Part shown: piece by piece, positions 10,123 to 19,606 of the stretch
How positions within the stretch are numbered: the stretch's first letter is position 1
Layout of the letters: the number at the start of each line of letters is the position of its first letter
Assembly (NCBI GenBank): GCA_024236495.1
Contig: JACKKJ010000002.1
Span: 62,001 to 126,000 of the forward strand
Reading direction: 5' to 3'
Length of the DNA stretch: 64,000 nt
Source: Paracoccaceae bacterium
Lineage (GTDB): Bacteria; Pseudomonadota; Alphaproteobacteria; Rhodobacterales; Rhodobacteraceae
Program-made: the position numbers and the translations under genes
Notes under the pieces: generated by a model
Told to the model about the DNA's origin: nothing
The model's input: only the letters and a program-made list of their open reading frames with translations
Databases searched by the model: none

Positions 10123-11487
10123 ATGAACGACATTGCGTTTCTGTTGAACGGAACGCCTGTCCGCGTGTCGGCCGACAATCCGACGCGGACGCTGTTGGAC
10201 TGGCTGCGCGAGACGCGCGGGCTCAAGGGAACCAAGGAAGGGTGCAACGAGGGCGACTGCGGCGCCTGCACCGTCATGGTGACGGATGGCGCCGGTGTAC
10301 GCGCGCTGAATGCCTGCATCCTGTTCCTGCCGCAACTGCACGGCAAGTCTGTCCGAACGGTCGAAGGTTTGACGGGACCGAGCGGCCAGATGCATCCTGT
10401 CCAGGAGGCGATGGTCGAAATGCACGGGAGCCAGTGCGGGTTCTGCACTCCGGGCTTCGTGATGTCGATGGCCGTCGCCCAGCTGAATGGCGCGACCGAC
10501 CATGACGACAATCTGGCAGGAAACCTGTGCCGCTGTACCGGCTATGCACCGATCATCCGTGCGGCAGAGGCTGCCGCTGGCCAGCCGGTCCCGGACTGGG
10601 TCAAGGATGCGCCGGATGCCGGCGCGGGCCCCGCGCCCTTTGCCCCCGCGACTGCCGACGAACTCGCCGAATGGTATGCCGCGCATCCCGATGCGACGCT
10701 GATCGCAGGGGCGACCGACGTCGGCCTCTGGGTCACGAAGGAATTGCGCGACCTGCCGGAGGTTGCGTTCCTTCACGCCTGTTCCGACATCCAGACGATC
10801 GAGGAGACAGACGGTGGCCTGCGTATCGGCGCAGGGGTCACGATTGCAGGGCTCCGCAAGGCCATCTCCTCCTCCCACCCGGCGCTTGCGGAGCTTCTGC
10901 GCCGGTTCGCGTCCGAACAGGTGCGGGGCGCGGCCACGATCGGTGGCAACATCGCCAACGGATCGCCTATCGGGGACACACCGCCGGCGCTGATCGCGAT
11001 GGGGGCAACGCTGCATCTTCGCAAGGGCAGCGCGCGCCGCGACATGCCGCTTGAGGCGTTCTTCCTCGACTATCGCAAGCAGGACCGGGCCAGGGGCGAA
11101 TTCGTCGAGGCCGTCACGATCCCTTGTACCGCACCCGATCTTGCCTGTTACAAGCTGTCGAAACGCTTCGACCAGGACATCTCGGCCGTCTGCGGCTGTT
11201 TCAACGTGACGCGCGAGGGTGGCAGGGTCGTGGCGGCGCGGATCGCCTTTGGCGGCATGGCCGGAATTCCCAAGCGCGCCGCAGCGGTTGAGGCGGCACT
11301 GATCGGCAGGGACTGGTCCCTCGCGACGATCGAGGCGGCGCTGTCCGCCTTCGCGTCGGACTTCACGCCGATGACCGACATGCGCGCCTCGGCGGCCTAT
11401 CGGCTTGAGGCGGCGCAGAACATGCTGGTTCGCTATTTTCATGAGAGCGCCGGCGCGGTGGCTTCGGTCCTGGAGGTTCAGGCATGA
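10123..11487 (+). CDS. xdhA: Xanthine dehydrogenase small subunit (2Fe-2S and FAD)
   Basis: Electron-transfer subunit of the molybdenum xanthine dehydrogenase, which oxidises hypoxanthine to xanthine and urate. 454 residues. The plant-type ferredoxin cluster is bound by the cysteines in GCNEGDCGACTVMV; the second cluster uses GFCTPGFVMSM and NLCRCTGYAPI. The FAD domain shows IAGATDVGLWVTK and RGAATIGGNIANGSPIGDT. The frame extends further upstream, but the protein must start at ATG 10123 to give the normal MNDIAFLLNG opening. First gene of a tightly overlapping operon: its TGA overlaps the xdhB ATG. Confidence 0.95.
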   Translation: MNDIAFLLNGTPVRVSADNPTRTLLDWLRETRGLKGTKEGCNEGDCGACTVMVTDGAGVRALNACILFLPQLHGKSVRTVEGLTGPSGQMHPVQEAMVEMHGSQCGFCTPGFVMSMAVAQLNGATDHDDNLAGNLCRCTGYAPIIRAAEAAAGQPVPDWVKDAPDAGAGPAPFAPATADELAEWYAAHPDATLIAGATDVGLWVTKELRDLPEVAFLHACSDIQTIEETDGGLRIGAGVTIAGLRKAISSSHPALAELLRRFASEQVRGAATIGGNIANGSPIGDTPPALIAMGATLHLRKGSARRDMPLEAFFLDYRKQDRARGEFVEAVTIPCTAPDLACYKLSKRFDQDISAVCGCFNVTREGGRVVAARIAFGGMAGIPKRAAAVEAALIGRDWSLATIEAALSAFASDFTPMTDMRASAAYRLEAAQNMLVRYFHESAGAVASVLEVQA

Positions 11488-13811
11488 GCGTTGCAAAGCC
11501 CATCACCCACGACAGCGCAGAGCTTCACGTCACCGGCGCGGCCCGCTACATCGACGATGTGCCGCTTCCGGCAAACACGGCACACCTGGCCTTCGGCCTG
11601 TCGACTGTGGCACACGCCGACATTCTGTCCATGGACCTGTCCGAGGTCGCGCGGTCACCGGGGGTCCTGGCCGTCTGGACGGCCGATGACCTGCCGTTCG
11701 CCAACGATGTGTCGCCTTCGGCCCATGACGAACCGCTTCTGGCCACGGGCACGGTGCACTACGTCGGTCAGCCGATCTTCCTTGTCATCGCGCAAAGCCA
11801 TCTTCAGGCGCGCAGGGCCGCGCGGAAGGGCCGGATCGAATATCGCGAGAAACCCGCGATCCTGACCGTCGATCAGGCGCTTGCCGCAGGCAGCCGGTTC
11901 GAGGGTGGCCCGGTCGTCTGGTCGAAAGGCGACGCGGCGACCGCCATCGCCGGGGCGCAGAAGGTGATCGCGGGATCGTTCACCATGGGCGGACAGGAGC
12001 ACTTCTACCTGGAAGGACAGGCCGCGCTTGCGTTGCCGGCCGAAGGGGGCGTGATCGTCCAGTCCTCGACCCAGCATCCGACAGAGATCCAGCACAAGGT
12101 GGCCGAGGCCATTGGCCTGCCGATGAACGCGGTGCGGGTGGAATGCCGGCGCATGGGCGGCGGGTTCGGCGGCAAGGAAAGCCAGGGCAACGCGCTGGCC
12201 GTATCCTGCGCGCTGGTGGCGCGGCTTCTGGGGCGGCCCGCCAAGATGCGCTATGACCGCGACGACGACATGACGATCACCGGCAAGCGCCACGACTTCC
12301 GCATCGACTACCGTGTGGGTGTGGATTCCGGGGGCCGCATCGCAGGGATCGAATTCCTGCAGCTGGCGCGCTGCGGCTGGTCGATGGATCTGTCGCTTCC
12401 GGTCGCGGACCGGGCGATGCTGCATGCCGACAATGCCTACAACCTTGACCACGTCCGGATCGAAAGCCACCGGCTGAAGACGAACACCCAGTCCGCGACC
12501 GCCTATCGCGGCTTCGGCGGCCCGCAGGGGATGATCGGGATCGAACGGGTGATGGATCACATCGCCCATGACCTAGGGCTGGACCCGACCGAGGTTCGCA
12601 AGCGCAACTTCTACGCCGAGGCGCCGGGGGCGCTGCCCCCGGACCCCCGGAGTATTTCGGCCAGCGTGAAAGAGGTGCAGACGACGCCTTATCACATGGA
12701 GGTCGAGGATTTCATCCTGAACGGGCTGGTGGCCCGGCTGGAGGCGGATGCGGGGCTGGCGGCGCGGCGCGCGGAGATCGCGGAGTGGAACCGGCAAAGC
12801 CCGATCCTGAAACGCGGCATCGCGCTGACACCGGTGAAGTTCGGCATTTCCTTCACGCTGACCCACCTCAACCAGGCGGGCGCGCTTGTCCATGTCTACC
12901 AGGACGGGTCGATCCATCTGAACCACGGCGGGACCGAGATGGGCCAGGGCCTGTTTCGCAAGGTCAGCCAGGTCGCGGCCTCGGCCTTTGGCGTCGATGT
13001 CGGCAATGTGATGATCACCGCGACCGACACCGGCAAGGTGCCCAACACCTCCGCCACGGCGGCCTCCTCGGGGTCTGACCTGAACGGGATGGCGGTCAAG
13101 GACGCCTGCGACCGCATCCGCGACCGGATGGCCGAGCATCTGGCGCGCGAGCATCAAAGCACCGCCGCCGAGGTCCGGTTCGAGGGCGGAAAGGTCATTG
13201 TCGGCGGCGACGAGATGACCTTTGCCGAGGCGGCGAGCCGTTGCTACATGGGCCGCGTGAGCCTGTCGCAGACCGGCTTCTATGCCACCCCCAAGATCAC
13301 CTGGGACCGCAAGGCGGGGCGGGGGCGGCCGTTCTACTACTTTTCCTACGGGGCGTCGGTGACCGAGGTGGTGATCGACACGCTGACCGGCGAGAACCGC
13401 ATCCTGCGCGCCGACATCCTGCACGACGCGGGCGCGAGCCTGAACCCGGCGCTTGATATCGGGCAGGTGGAGGGCGCCTATGTGCAGGGCGCGGGCTGGC
13501 TGACGACGGAAGAGCTGGTCTGGGACGACAAGGGGCGGCTCAGGACCCATGCGCCCTCGACCTACAAGATCCCGGCCTGTTCTGACCGGCCGCGCGTCTT
13601 CAACGTGGCGCTATACGAGGGCGCGAACCGGGAAGACACGATCTACCGGTCGAAGGCGGTGGGCGAGCCGCCCTTCATGCACGGAATCTCTGCGTTCATG
13701 GCGCTGTCGCAGGCCTGCGCTGCTTGTGGCCCGACCTATCCCGACCTGCAGGCGCCCGCGACCGCCGAGGCGGTTCTGGCGGCGGTGAAGCGCGCGCGGG
13801 GGGCGGCATGA
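11484..13811 (+). CDS. xdhB: Xanthine dehydrogenase large (molybdopterin) subunit
   Basis: Catalytic subunit of 775 residues carrying the molybdenum cofactor site: GGGFGGKESQ (substrate/Moco loop), GGTEMGQGLFRKV, and the active-site glutamate in KAVGEPPFM near the C terminus. GGAGG lies 7 nt before the ATG, which overlaps the xdhA stop. Odd feature: residues of about 381-397 (GALPPDPRSISASVKE) are encoded by a copy of the dispersed GC-hairpin repeat found elsewhere in the window, inserted in frame between the conserved NFY and TTPYHMEVED segments. That spot is probably a surface loop, since the reading frame and all catalytic motifs are intact. Confidence 0.95.
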   Translation: MSVAKPITHDSAELHVTGAARYIDDVPLPANTAHLAFGLSTVAHADILSMDLSEVARSPGVLAVWTADDLPFANDVSPSAHDEPLLATGTVHYVGQPIFLVIAQSHLQARRAARKGRIEYREKPAILTVDQALAAGSRFEGGPVVWSKGDAATAIAGAQKVIAGSFTMGGQEHFYLEGQAALALPAEGGVIVQSSTQHPTEIQHKVAEAIGLPMNAVRVECRRMGGGFGGKESQGNALAVSCALVARLLGRPAKMRYDRDDDMTITGKRHDFRIDYRVGVDSGGRIAGIEFLQLARCGWSMDLSLPVADRAMLHADNAYNLDHVRIESHRLKTNTQSATAYRGFGGPQGMIGIERVMDHIAHDLGLDPTEVRKRNFYAEAPGALPPDPRSISASVKEVQTTPYHMEVEDFILNGLVARLEADAGLAARRAEIAEWNRQSPILKRGIALTPVKFGISFTLTHLNQAGALVHVYQDGSIHLNHGGTEMGQGLFRKVSQVAASAFGVDVGNVMITATDTGKVPNTSATAASSGSDLNGMAVKDACDRIRDRMAEHLAREHQSTAAEVRFEGGKVIVGGDEMTFAEAASRCYMGRVSLSQTGFYATPKITWDRKAGRGRPFYYFSYGASVTEVVIDTLTGENRILRADILHDAGASLNPALDIGQVEGAYVQGAGWLTTEELVWDDKGRLRTHAPSTYKIPACSDRPRVFNVALYEGANREDTIYRSKAVGEPPFMHGISAFMALSQACAACGPTYPDLQAPATAEAVLAAVKRARGAA
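12623..12675 (+). repeat. Dispersed GC-hairpin repeat, copy A (inside xdhB)
   Basis: CCGGGGG-CGCTG-CCCCCGG hairpin (12624-12642) followed by ACCCCCGGAGTATTT and a purine-rich AGCGTGAAAGAGG tail. Closest to copies D (40049-40101) and E (46724-46775). It is translated in frame within xdhB, so it is a coding copy. Confidence 0.75.
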
Positions 13812-14761
13812 GCATCGATCGCGAGAGCCTTTCGCGCGCCATCGCGGTCCGTGGGCCGGTGATCCGCGTCGTCGTGGCCGATGTCGCGGGCTCCGCCCCG
13901 CGCGAGGCGGGCACCGCCATGCTGGTCTGGGCAGGCGGGCAGGACGGGACCATCGGCGGCGGTGCGCTGGAATACGAGGCCGCCGCACTGGCGCGCGCGA
14001 TGCTGGCTGCTGGTCGGACGGCACGGCTTGACCGGATGCCGCTGGGTCCGGCGCTGAACCAGTGCTGCGGCGGGGCGGTGACGATCCTGTCGGAGCGATG
14101 GGACGAGGACCGGCTGGCCGGGATCGCCGGGCAGGACATCGTCGCGCGGCCCCTGCCCGGAACGGGCGGCGAGATGCCCATGGCGGTGGCACGCATCCTG
14201 AAACGCGCGCGCGGCGAAGGCTTCGCGCCGTCGGCCCGCATCGTCCAGGGTTGGTTCGTCGAACCCGTGGCGAAGGCCGCGCGCGATCTCTGGATCTGGG
14301 GCGCGGGCCATGTCGGGCGCGCCATCGTCGATGTCATGCGCCCCCTGCCCGGCTTTCGCCTGACCTGGGCAGACACGGAGGCCAGCCGGTTTCCGCCCCT
14401 GCCCGAGGGCGTCGCACAAAGGATCGCGACCAACCCCGCCGACCTTGTGCCCGAGGCGCCGGAGGGCGCGGATCACCTGGTCCTGACCTTCTCGCATGCG
14501 CTTGATCTCGATCTTTGCCACCGGTTGCTCACCCATGGTTTCGGCAGCCTCGGCCTGATCGGGTCCGAGACGAAATGGGCGCGCTTCCGGTCACGGCTGG
14601 CAGCGCTTGGCCATGCGCCGGATAGGGTCGCGGACATCCGCTGCCCGATCGGCGACCCGAGGCTTGGCAAGGAACCGCAGGCCATCGCCATCGGCGTTGC
14701 CGCGGAACTGATGACGATGAAAACCGCAAAGGCCCGAACCGAAAAGGAGCGCGCGGGATGA
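13808..14761 (+). CDS. xdhC: Xanthine dehydrogenase accessory protein XdhC
   Basis: Binds and sulfurates the molybdenum cofactor and inserts it into xanthine dehydrogenase. 317 residues from ATG 13808, which overlaps the xdhB stop (ATGA). N-terminal CoxI/XdhC segment with GSAPREAGTAMLVW and GGGALEYEAA, a conserved NQCCGGAVTI, and a C-terminal Rossmann-like domain (WIWGAGHVGRAIVDVM) with LIGSETKWARF. The position directly after xdhAB fits the role exactly. Confidence 0.93.
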   Translation: MSIDRESLSRAIAVRGPVIRVVVADVAGSAPREAGTAMLVWAGGQDGTIGGGALEYEAAALARAMLAAGRTARLDRMPLGPALNQCCGGAVTILSERWDEDRLAGIAGQDIVARPLPGTGGEMPMAVARILKRARGEGFAPSARIVQGWFVEPVAKAARDLWIWGAGHVGRAIVDVMRPLPGFRLTWADTEASRFPPLPEGVAQRIATNPADLVPEAPEGADHLVLTFSHALDLDLCHRLLTHGFGSLGLIGSETKWARFRSRLAALGHAPDRVADIRCPIGDPRLGKEPQAIAIGVAAELMTMKTAKARTEKERAG

Positions 14762-16287
14762 CGAGGGAAACGCTTCTGGATATCCGGGGGATCAGCAAGA
14801 GCTACCCCGGCGTGAAGGCGAACGAGGACGTGTCGTTCTCGATCGGGGTGGGCGAGGTGCACGCCCTTCTGGGGGAAAACGGCGCGGGCAAGTCCACGCT
14901 GGTCAAGATGATCTACGGCCTCGTGAAACCCGACGAAGGGACCATGCAGTTGCGCGGCGGCGCCTATGCGCCCGCCGAACCGTCGGAGGCGCGCAACCTG
15001 GGTGTCGCGATGGTGTTTCAGCACTTCAGCCTGTTCGAGGCGCTGAACGTCGCCGAGAACGTGGCGCTTGGCATGGAAAACCCACCGCCGATGCGCGAAC
15101 TTGCGGCGCGCATCCGCGCTGTGTCGGAAGAATACGGCCTGCCGCTTGATCCTTCGCGGATGGTGGGCGATCTGTCGGCGGGCGAGCGCCAGCGGGTCGA
15201 GATCATCCGCTGCCTTCTGCAAGACCCCAAGCTCCTGATCATGGACGAGCCGACCAGCGTGCTGACACCGCAGGAGGTCGAGATCCTGTTCAGGACGTTG
15301 CGCCAGCTTTCGGCGGAAGGCACCGCGATCCTCTACATCTCTCACAAGCTGGAAGAGATCCGGGCGCTGTGCGACGGCGCGACGATCCTCAGGCGTGGCA
15401 AGGTGGTGGGAACCTGCGTCCCGCGCGAGACAACGGCACGCGAGATGGCCGAACTGATGGTCGGCGCGACGCTGACCCCGCCGGAACGGCGCGCGACCGC
15501 CAAGGGGGAAATCGTGCTGGGCGTGACCGACCTGTCGGCTGCCTCGCCCATCCCCTTCGGCACGTCGCTGAAGAACATCGGGTTCACCGTCGCGCGCGGC
15601 GAGGTCCTGGGCATCGCGGGCGTCGCCGGCAACGGCCAGGACGAGCTGTTGCTGGCGCTGTCGGGCGAATTACGGACCGGGGCGGACCGCATCCGCATCA
15701 ACGGCCATGCGGCCGGCGACCTTGGCCCGAGCGAGCGGCGCAAGGCGGGGCTGGTGGCCGCGCCCGAAGACCGCTACGGCCATGCGGCCGCCCCCGACAT
15801 GTCGCTGGTGGAAAACGCGCTTCTGACCGGGGCGATCCGGCGCAAGCTTACACGCAACGGCTTCATCGACTGGGCCGCCACGCGCAGCTTCGCCGACGAG
15901 ATCATCGAAACCTACGACGTGCGCACGCCCGGAAACCATGTCGCGGCGCGCGCCCTGTCTGGGGGCAACCTGCAGAAGTTCCTGATCGGCCGCGAACTGG
16001 ACCAGAGCCCGCAGGTCATCGTGATCAACCAGCCGACCTGGGGCGTGGACGCGGCTGCGGCTGCGGCCATCCGGCAGGCCATCCTCAACCGCGCGGCCGA
16101 GGGCGCGGGGGTCGTGGTCATCAGCCAGGATCTGGACGAACTTCTTGAAATCGCGGACATGTTCGCCGTCCTGAACGAAGGCCGGCTGACCAAACCCCGC
16201 ACCGTCGAGGGCCTGACCATCGACGAGATCGGATTGATGATGGGCGGCGCCCACGGAATGGAGGTCGCGCATCATGCTGAGGCTTGA
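14758..16287 (+). CDS. Purine/nucleoside ABC transporter, tandem ATP-binding protein
   Basis: 509 residues containing two ABC ATPase modules, as in sugar- and nucleoside-type BMP-dependent importers. Module 1 has GENGAGKST, LSAGERQRVEI and LLIMDEPTSVL. Module 2 has a degenerate Walker A (GVAGNGQDELL) and LSGGNLQKFLIG. This asymmetry is usual in the family. The ATG overlaps the xdhC stop. Location inside the xdh operon suggests import of xanthine, hypoxanthine, guanine or their nucleosides, but the ligand is an inference from context. Confidence 0.88.
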   Translation: MTRETLLDIRGISKSYPGVKANEDVSFSIGVGEVHALLGENGAGKSTLVKMIYGLVKPDEGTMQLRGGAYAPAEPSEARNLGVAMVFQHFSLFEALNVAENVALGMENPPPMRELAARIRAVSEEYGLPLDPSRMVGDLSAGERQRVEIIRCLLQDPKLLIMDEPTSVLTPQEVEILFRTLRQLSAEGTAILYISHKLEEIRALCDGATILRRGKVVGTCVPRETTAREMAELMVGATLTPPERRATAKGEIVLGVTDLSAASPIPFGTSLKNIGFTVARGEVLGIAGVAGNGQDELLLALSGELRTGADRIRINGHAAGDLGPSERRKAGLVAAPEDRYGHAAAPDMSLVENALLTGAIRRKLTRNGFIDWAATRSFADEIIETYDVRTPGNHVAARALSGGNLQKFLIGRELDQSPQVIVINQPTWGVDAAAAAAIRQAILNRAAEGAGVVVISQDLDELLEIADMFAVLNEGRLTKPRTVEGLTIDEIGLMMGGAHGMEVAHHAEA

Positions 16288-17356
16288 GAAACGTCCGAAC
16301 CCCTCGAAGTTCTGGCTTTACGCCACGCCGGTCGTCGCCGTGGTGATGACGATGATCGTGGGCGGCATGCTGTTTGCCTTCATGGGCAAGAACCCGGTCG
16401 AAGTCATCCGCACGATCTTCTGGGATCCGATGTTCGGCGAATTCGCCTTCTATCTGCGCGGGCAGCTTCTGGTGAAGGCCGGGCCGCTGATCCTGATCGC
16501 CATCGGCCTGTCACTGGGCTTTCGTGCCGGCATCTGGAACATCGGCGCAGAGGGGCAGTACATCATGGGCGCGATCTGCGGCGCGGCGGTGGGCCTTGCG
16601 GTCTACCCGACCGAATCGCGGCTCATCTATCCCGCGATGGTGATCGCGGGCGCCCTTGGCGGCTGGGCCTGGGGAATGATCCCGGCGATCCTCAAGACGC
16701 GGTTCAACACAAACGAGATCCTCGTTTCGCTGATGCTGGTCTATGTGGCGCAGACGATCCTTGCGAAGGCCTCGACCGGGTTCCTGAAGAACCCCGAAGG
16801 CATGGGCTTTCCGGGAAGCCGCAACTTTTCGTCCTATCCGGCTGCGGCGAACCCCGAGCTTGTCGCGGGCACCGGCATTCACTGGGGCGTGGTCGCGGCC
16901 TTTGCCGTCGCCATCGTCGGCTGGGTGCTGCTGTCGCGCCACATCATCGGGTTCCAGATCAAGCTGTCGGGCCAGGCGCCGCGCGCGGCCCGTTTCCACG
17001 GGGTGAACCCGTCGCGGCTTGTCGTTCTGTGCATGGGCATCTCTGGCGCGCTTGCCGGACTTGCGGGCCTGTTCGAGGTGACCGGCCCGGCCGGCCAGAT
17101 CACCATCGATTTCAACGTGGGCTACGGCTTCACCGCGATCATCGTGGCCTTCCTGGGGCGTCTCAACCCGATCGGCATCGTCTTTGCCGGCATCCTGATG
17201 GCGCTGACCTATGTCGGCGGCGAAATGGCGGCGACCAACCTTGGCCTGCCCGCTGCGGCAATCCAGGTCTTTCAGGGGATGCTTCTGTTCTTCCTGCTGG
17301 GGGTCGACGTGCTTACCAACTTCCGCATCCGCACCGCAATTCTGGGGGTCAAGTGA
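16274..17356 (+). CDS. Purine/nucleoside ABC transporter, permease 1
   Basis: 360-residue inner-membrane protein of the BPD_transp_2 type, with an N-terminal segment (VVAVVMTMIVGGMLFAF) and the conserved GFRAGIWNIGAEGQYIMGA loop typical of nucleoside permeases of the YufP/NupB kind. NTNEILVSLMLVYVA and RFHGVNPSRLVVLCMGISG are further family landmarks. It overlaps the end of the ATP-binding gene by 14 nt, and its stop overlaps the next permease start (TGATG), indicating tight translational coupling. Confidence 0.88.
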   Translation: MLRLEKRPNPSKFWLYATPVVAVVMTMIVGGMLFAFMGKNPVEVIRTIFWDPMFGEFAFYLRGQLLVKAGPLILIAIGLSLGFRAGIWNIGAEGQYIMGAICGAAVGLAVYPTESRLIYPAMVIAGALGGWAWGMIPAILKTRFNTNEILVSLMLVYVAQTILAKASTGFLKNPEGMGFPGSRNFSSYPAAANPELVAGTGIHWGVVAAFAVAIVGWVLLSRHIIGFQIKLSGQAPRAARFHGVNPSRLVVLCMGISGALAGLAGLFEVTGPAGQITIDFNVGYGFTAIIVAFLGRLNPIGIVFAGILMALTYVGGEMAATNLGLPAAAIQVFQGMLLFFLLGVDVLTNFRIRTAILGVK

Positions 17357-18288
17357 TGGATATCGGCGGCATCAATCCTGTCATCCTCGTCGCCTCGCTG
17401 ATGGTTGCGGCGGTCCCGATCATGCTGGCCGCGCTGGGCGAGCTGGTGGTCGAGAAGTCGGGCGTCCTGAACCTCGGGGTCGAGGGGATGATGATTGTCG
17501 GCGCGATCTGCGGCTTCATGGCCGCAGTCGGGACCGGCAGCCCGGTTCTGGGCTTTCTTGCCGGCGCCGTCGGCGGCGCGGCGCTCAGCCTGATCTTTGC
17601 CTTCCTGACCCAGGTGGTCCTTGCCAACCAGGTCGCAACGGGGCTGGCGCTGACGATGTTCGGGCTTGGCCTGTCGTCGCTGATGGGCCAGGGCTACAAC
17701 GGGATCAAGCCGCCGCTGACCGGCAAGGTGCCCTTCGGCCCCCTGTCCGACATTCCGGTGGTCGGCCCGATCCTCTTCAACCACGACTGGATGGTCTATG
17801 CCTCGATCGCGCTGGTCGCGGCGGTCTGGTGGGTGCTCAGGTCGACGCGGCTGGGGCTGATCGTCCGGGCGGTCGGCGAAAGCCATGACGCGGCGCATGC
17901 GCTGGGCTACAAGGTGAACCGCATCCGCCTTGCCTGCATCGCCTTCGGCGGCGCGATGGCTGGGCTGGGCGGCGCCTATGTCAGCCTTGTCCGGGTGCCG
18001 CAGTGGGTGGACGGGATCACCGCCGGCGCCGGCTGGATCGCGCTGGCGATCGTGGTCTTCGCCAGCTGGCGGCCGTGGCGGGTGCTGATCGGGGCCTATC
18101 TTTTTGGCGGCATTACCGTATTGCAGCTGAACCTGCAGGCCGCGGGGTCGGCAATTCCGGTGGAGTACTTGTCGATGTCGCCGTATCTGGTAACGATCAT
18201 CGTGCTGGTGATCATGTCGTCGGGCAAGGGCCGGGCAAGCCTGAACGCCCCCGCGGCGCTGGGTCAGAATTTCCACGCCGCCCGTTAG
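17356..18288 (+). CDS. Purine/nucleoside ABC transporter, permease 2
   Basis: 310-residue partner permease (YufQ/NupC-like) with ELVVEKSGVLNLGVEGMMI close to the N terminus, the counterpart of the GIWNIGAEG loop in permease 1, and about eight hydrophobic segments. The start ATG at 17356 overlaps the stop of permease 1. The open frame runs back to 17029, but that part lies inside permease 1 in another frame. Receptor gene follows after 71 nt. Confidence 0.88.
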   Translation: MDIGGINPVILVASLMVAAVPIMLAALGELVVEKSGVLNLGVEGMMIVGAICGFMAAVGTGSPVLGFLAGAVGGAALSLIFAFLTQVVLANQVATGLALTMFGLGLSSLMGQGYNGIKPPLTGKVPFGPLSDIPVVGPILFNHDWMVYASIALVAAVWWVLRSTRLGLIVRAVGESHDAAHALGYKVNRIRLACIAFGGAMAGLGGAYVSLVRVPQWVDGITAGAGWIALAIVVFASWRPWRVLIGAYLFGGITVLQLNLQAAGSAIPVEYLSMSPYLVTIIVLVIMSSGKGRASLNAPAALGQNFHAAR

Positions 18289-18359
18289 GACGGCGTCAAT
18301 CCAAAGCCCCACAAGGGGCAACCTCAACCGGGCGCAAGCCCAACCAACAGGAGAACACG

Positions 18360-19451
18360 ATGCTGAGAAGAACCCTTCTGACAAGCGCCGCCGCGGGCTT
18401 CGGCCTTGCGCTGGCCGGGGCCGCCGCAGCGGGCGAACCGATGGACAAGGTCAAGGCCTGTTTTGTCTACGTCGGACCCATCGGCGACGGCGGCTGGACC
18501 TACCAGCATCATGACGGCGCGCTGCAGGTGCAGGCGGCCTATGGCGACAAGGTCGAGCTTCAGTGGCAGGAAAGCGTGCCCGATGGCGCCGACGCCGAGC
18601 GCGTGCTGACACAGATGGCGCTGGGCGGCTGCAACATCATCTTCACCACCTCCTTCGGCTACATGGATGCGACCAATGCCGTCGCGGCCAAGTTCCCGAA
18701 CGTGATGTTCGAACATGCGACCGGCTTCAAGCGCGACCACCCGAACGTCTCGACCTACAACGCGCGGTTCTACGAGGGCCGGGCCGTGCAGGGCACGATC
18801 GCGGGCCGGATGACCAAGTCGAACAAGATCGGCTACATCGCATCCTTCCCGATCCCTGAGGTGATCATGGGGATCAACAGCTATTACCTGCACGCCAAGA
18901 AGGTGAACCCCGATGTCGAGGTGTCGGTGGTCTGGGCCTATACCTGGTTCGACCCGGCCAAGGAAGCCGACGCCGCCAAGGCGCTGATCGACCAGGGCGT
19001 CGACGTGATCGCCGCGCATACCGATTCGACCGCCCCCCTGGCCGAAGCGGCGAAGACACCGGGCGTGATCGGCTTTGGCCAGGCGTCCGACATGGCCGAA
19101 TACAAGGATGGCCCGCGCGTCTCCTCGATCATCGACAACTGGGGGCCCTACTACGTCAAGCGCGTGGGCGCCCTGCTGGACGGCAGCTATGAACAGATCG
19201 ACGCCTGGGAAGGCATCGCCGGCGGCGAGGTTCTGATCGGCGAGATCACCGACGCGGTTCCGGCCGATGTGAAGGCAGAGGCCGAAGCGCTGCGCGACGC
19301 GATCGCGGCGGGCACCTATCACCCGTTCACCGGCCCGATCAACAAGCAGGACGGCAGCGCCTGGCTGGCGGATGGCCAGACCGCGCCGGACGGCGACCTT
19401 CTGGGCATGGGCTTCTATGTCGAAGGCATCAACGGCGATATCCCGCAGTAA
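18360..19451 (+). CDS. BMP-family ABC transporter substrate-binding protein
   Basis: Periplasmic receptor of the importer above, 363 residues. Signal peptide MLRRTLLTSAAAGFGLALAGAAAAG with a likely AxA cleavage site near residue 25. The mature part has the Bmp/PnrA landmarks VYVGPIGDGGWTYQHHDGA, GGCNIIFTTSFGYMDA, ARFYEGRAVQGTIAGRM and IGYIASFPIPEVIMGIN. AGGAG stands six nt before the ATG. Last gene of the purine operon; a strong intrinsic terminator follows. Confidence 0.9.
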   Translation: MLRRTLLTSAAAGFGLALAGAAAAGEPMDKVKACFVYVGPIGDGGWTYQHHDGALQVQAAYGDKVELQWQESVPDGADAERVLTQMALGGCNIIFTTSFGYMDATNAVAAKFPNVMFEHATGFKRDHPNVSTYNARFYEGRAVQGTIAGRMTKSNKIGYIASFPIPEVIMGINSYYLHAKKVNPDVEVSVVWAYTWFDPAKEADAAKALIDQGVDVIAAHTDSTAPLAEAAKTPGVIGFGQASDMAEYKDGPRVSSIIDNWGPYYVKRVGALLDGSYEQIDAWEGIAGGEVLIGEITDAVPADVKAEAEALRDAIAAGTYHPFTGPINKQDGSAWLADGQTAPDGDLLGMGFYVEGINGDIPQ

Positions 19452-19473
19452 CCCTGCGCTCGGATCCGACCGT

Positions 19474-19508
19474 GAAAGGCCCCGCCCCGTCGGGGCCTTT
19501 CCTTTTTT
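19474..19508 (+). terminator. Rho-independent terminator of the xdh/purine ABC operon
   Basis: A perfect 11-bp stem, GAAAGGCCCCG (19474-19484) pairing with CGGGGCCTTTC (19491-19501), with a six-nt loop and followed by TTTTTT at 19503-19508. It lies 22 nt after the receptor stop codon and is the clearest terminator in the window. Confidence 0.9.
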
Positions 19509-19564
19509 CAGCGGAATGCGCGCGCCGGGCGCGCGCACACGTCTTCTGGCACTGCGTGCGGTTT

Positions 19565-19602
19565 TGCCTCCGGCGGGAGTATTTGGGCCAGACTGAAGAG
19601 GT
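19565..19602 (+). repeat. Dispersed repeat, copy B (truncated or variant)
   Basis: GCCTCCGGCGGGAGTATTTGGGCCAGACTGAAGAGG-like segment. It carries the GGAGTATTT core and the purine-rich tail of the other copies, but a shorter upstream hairpin (CCTCCGGCGGGAG). It sits just beyond the operon terminator, at the convergent end of the DUF1491 gene. Confidence 0.5.
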
Positions 19603-19606
19603 CCGG

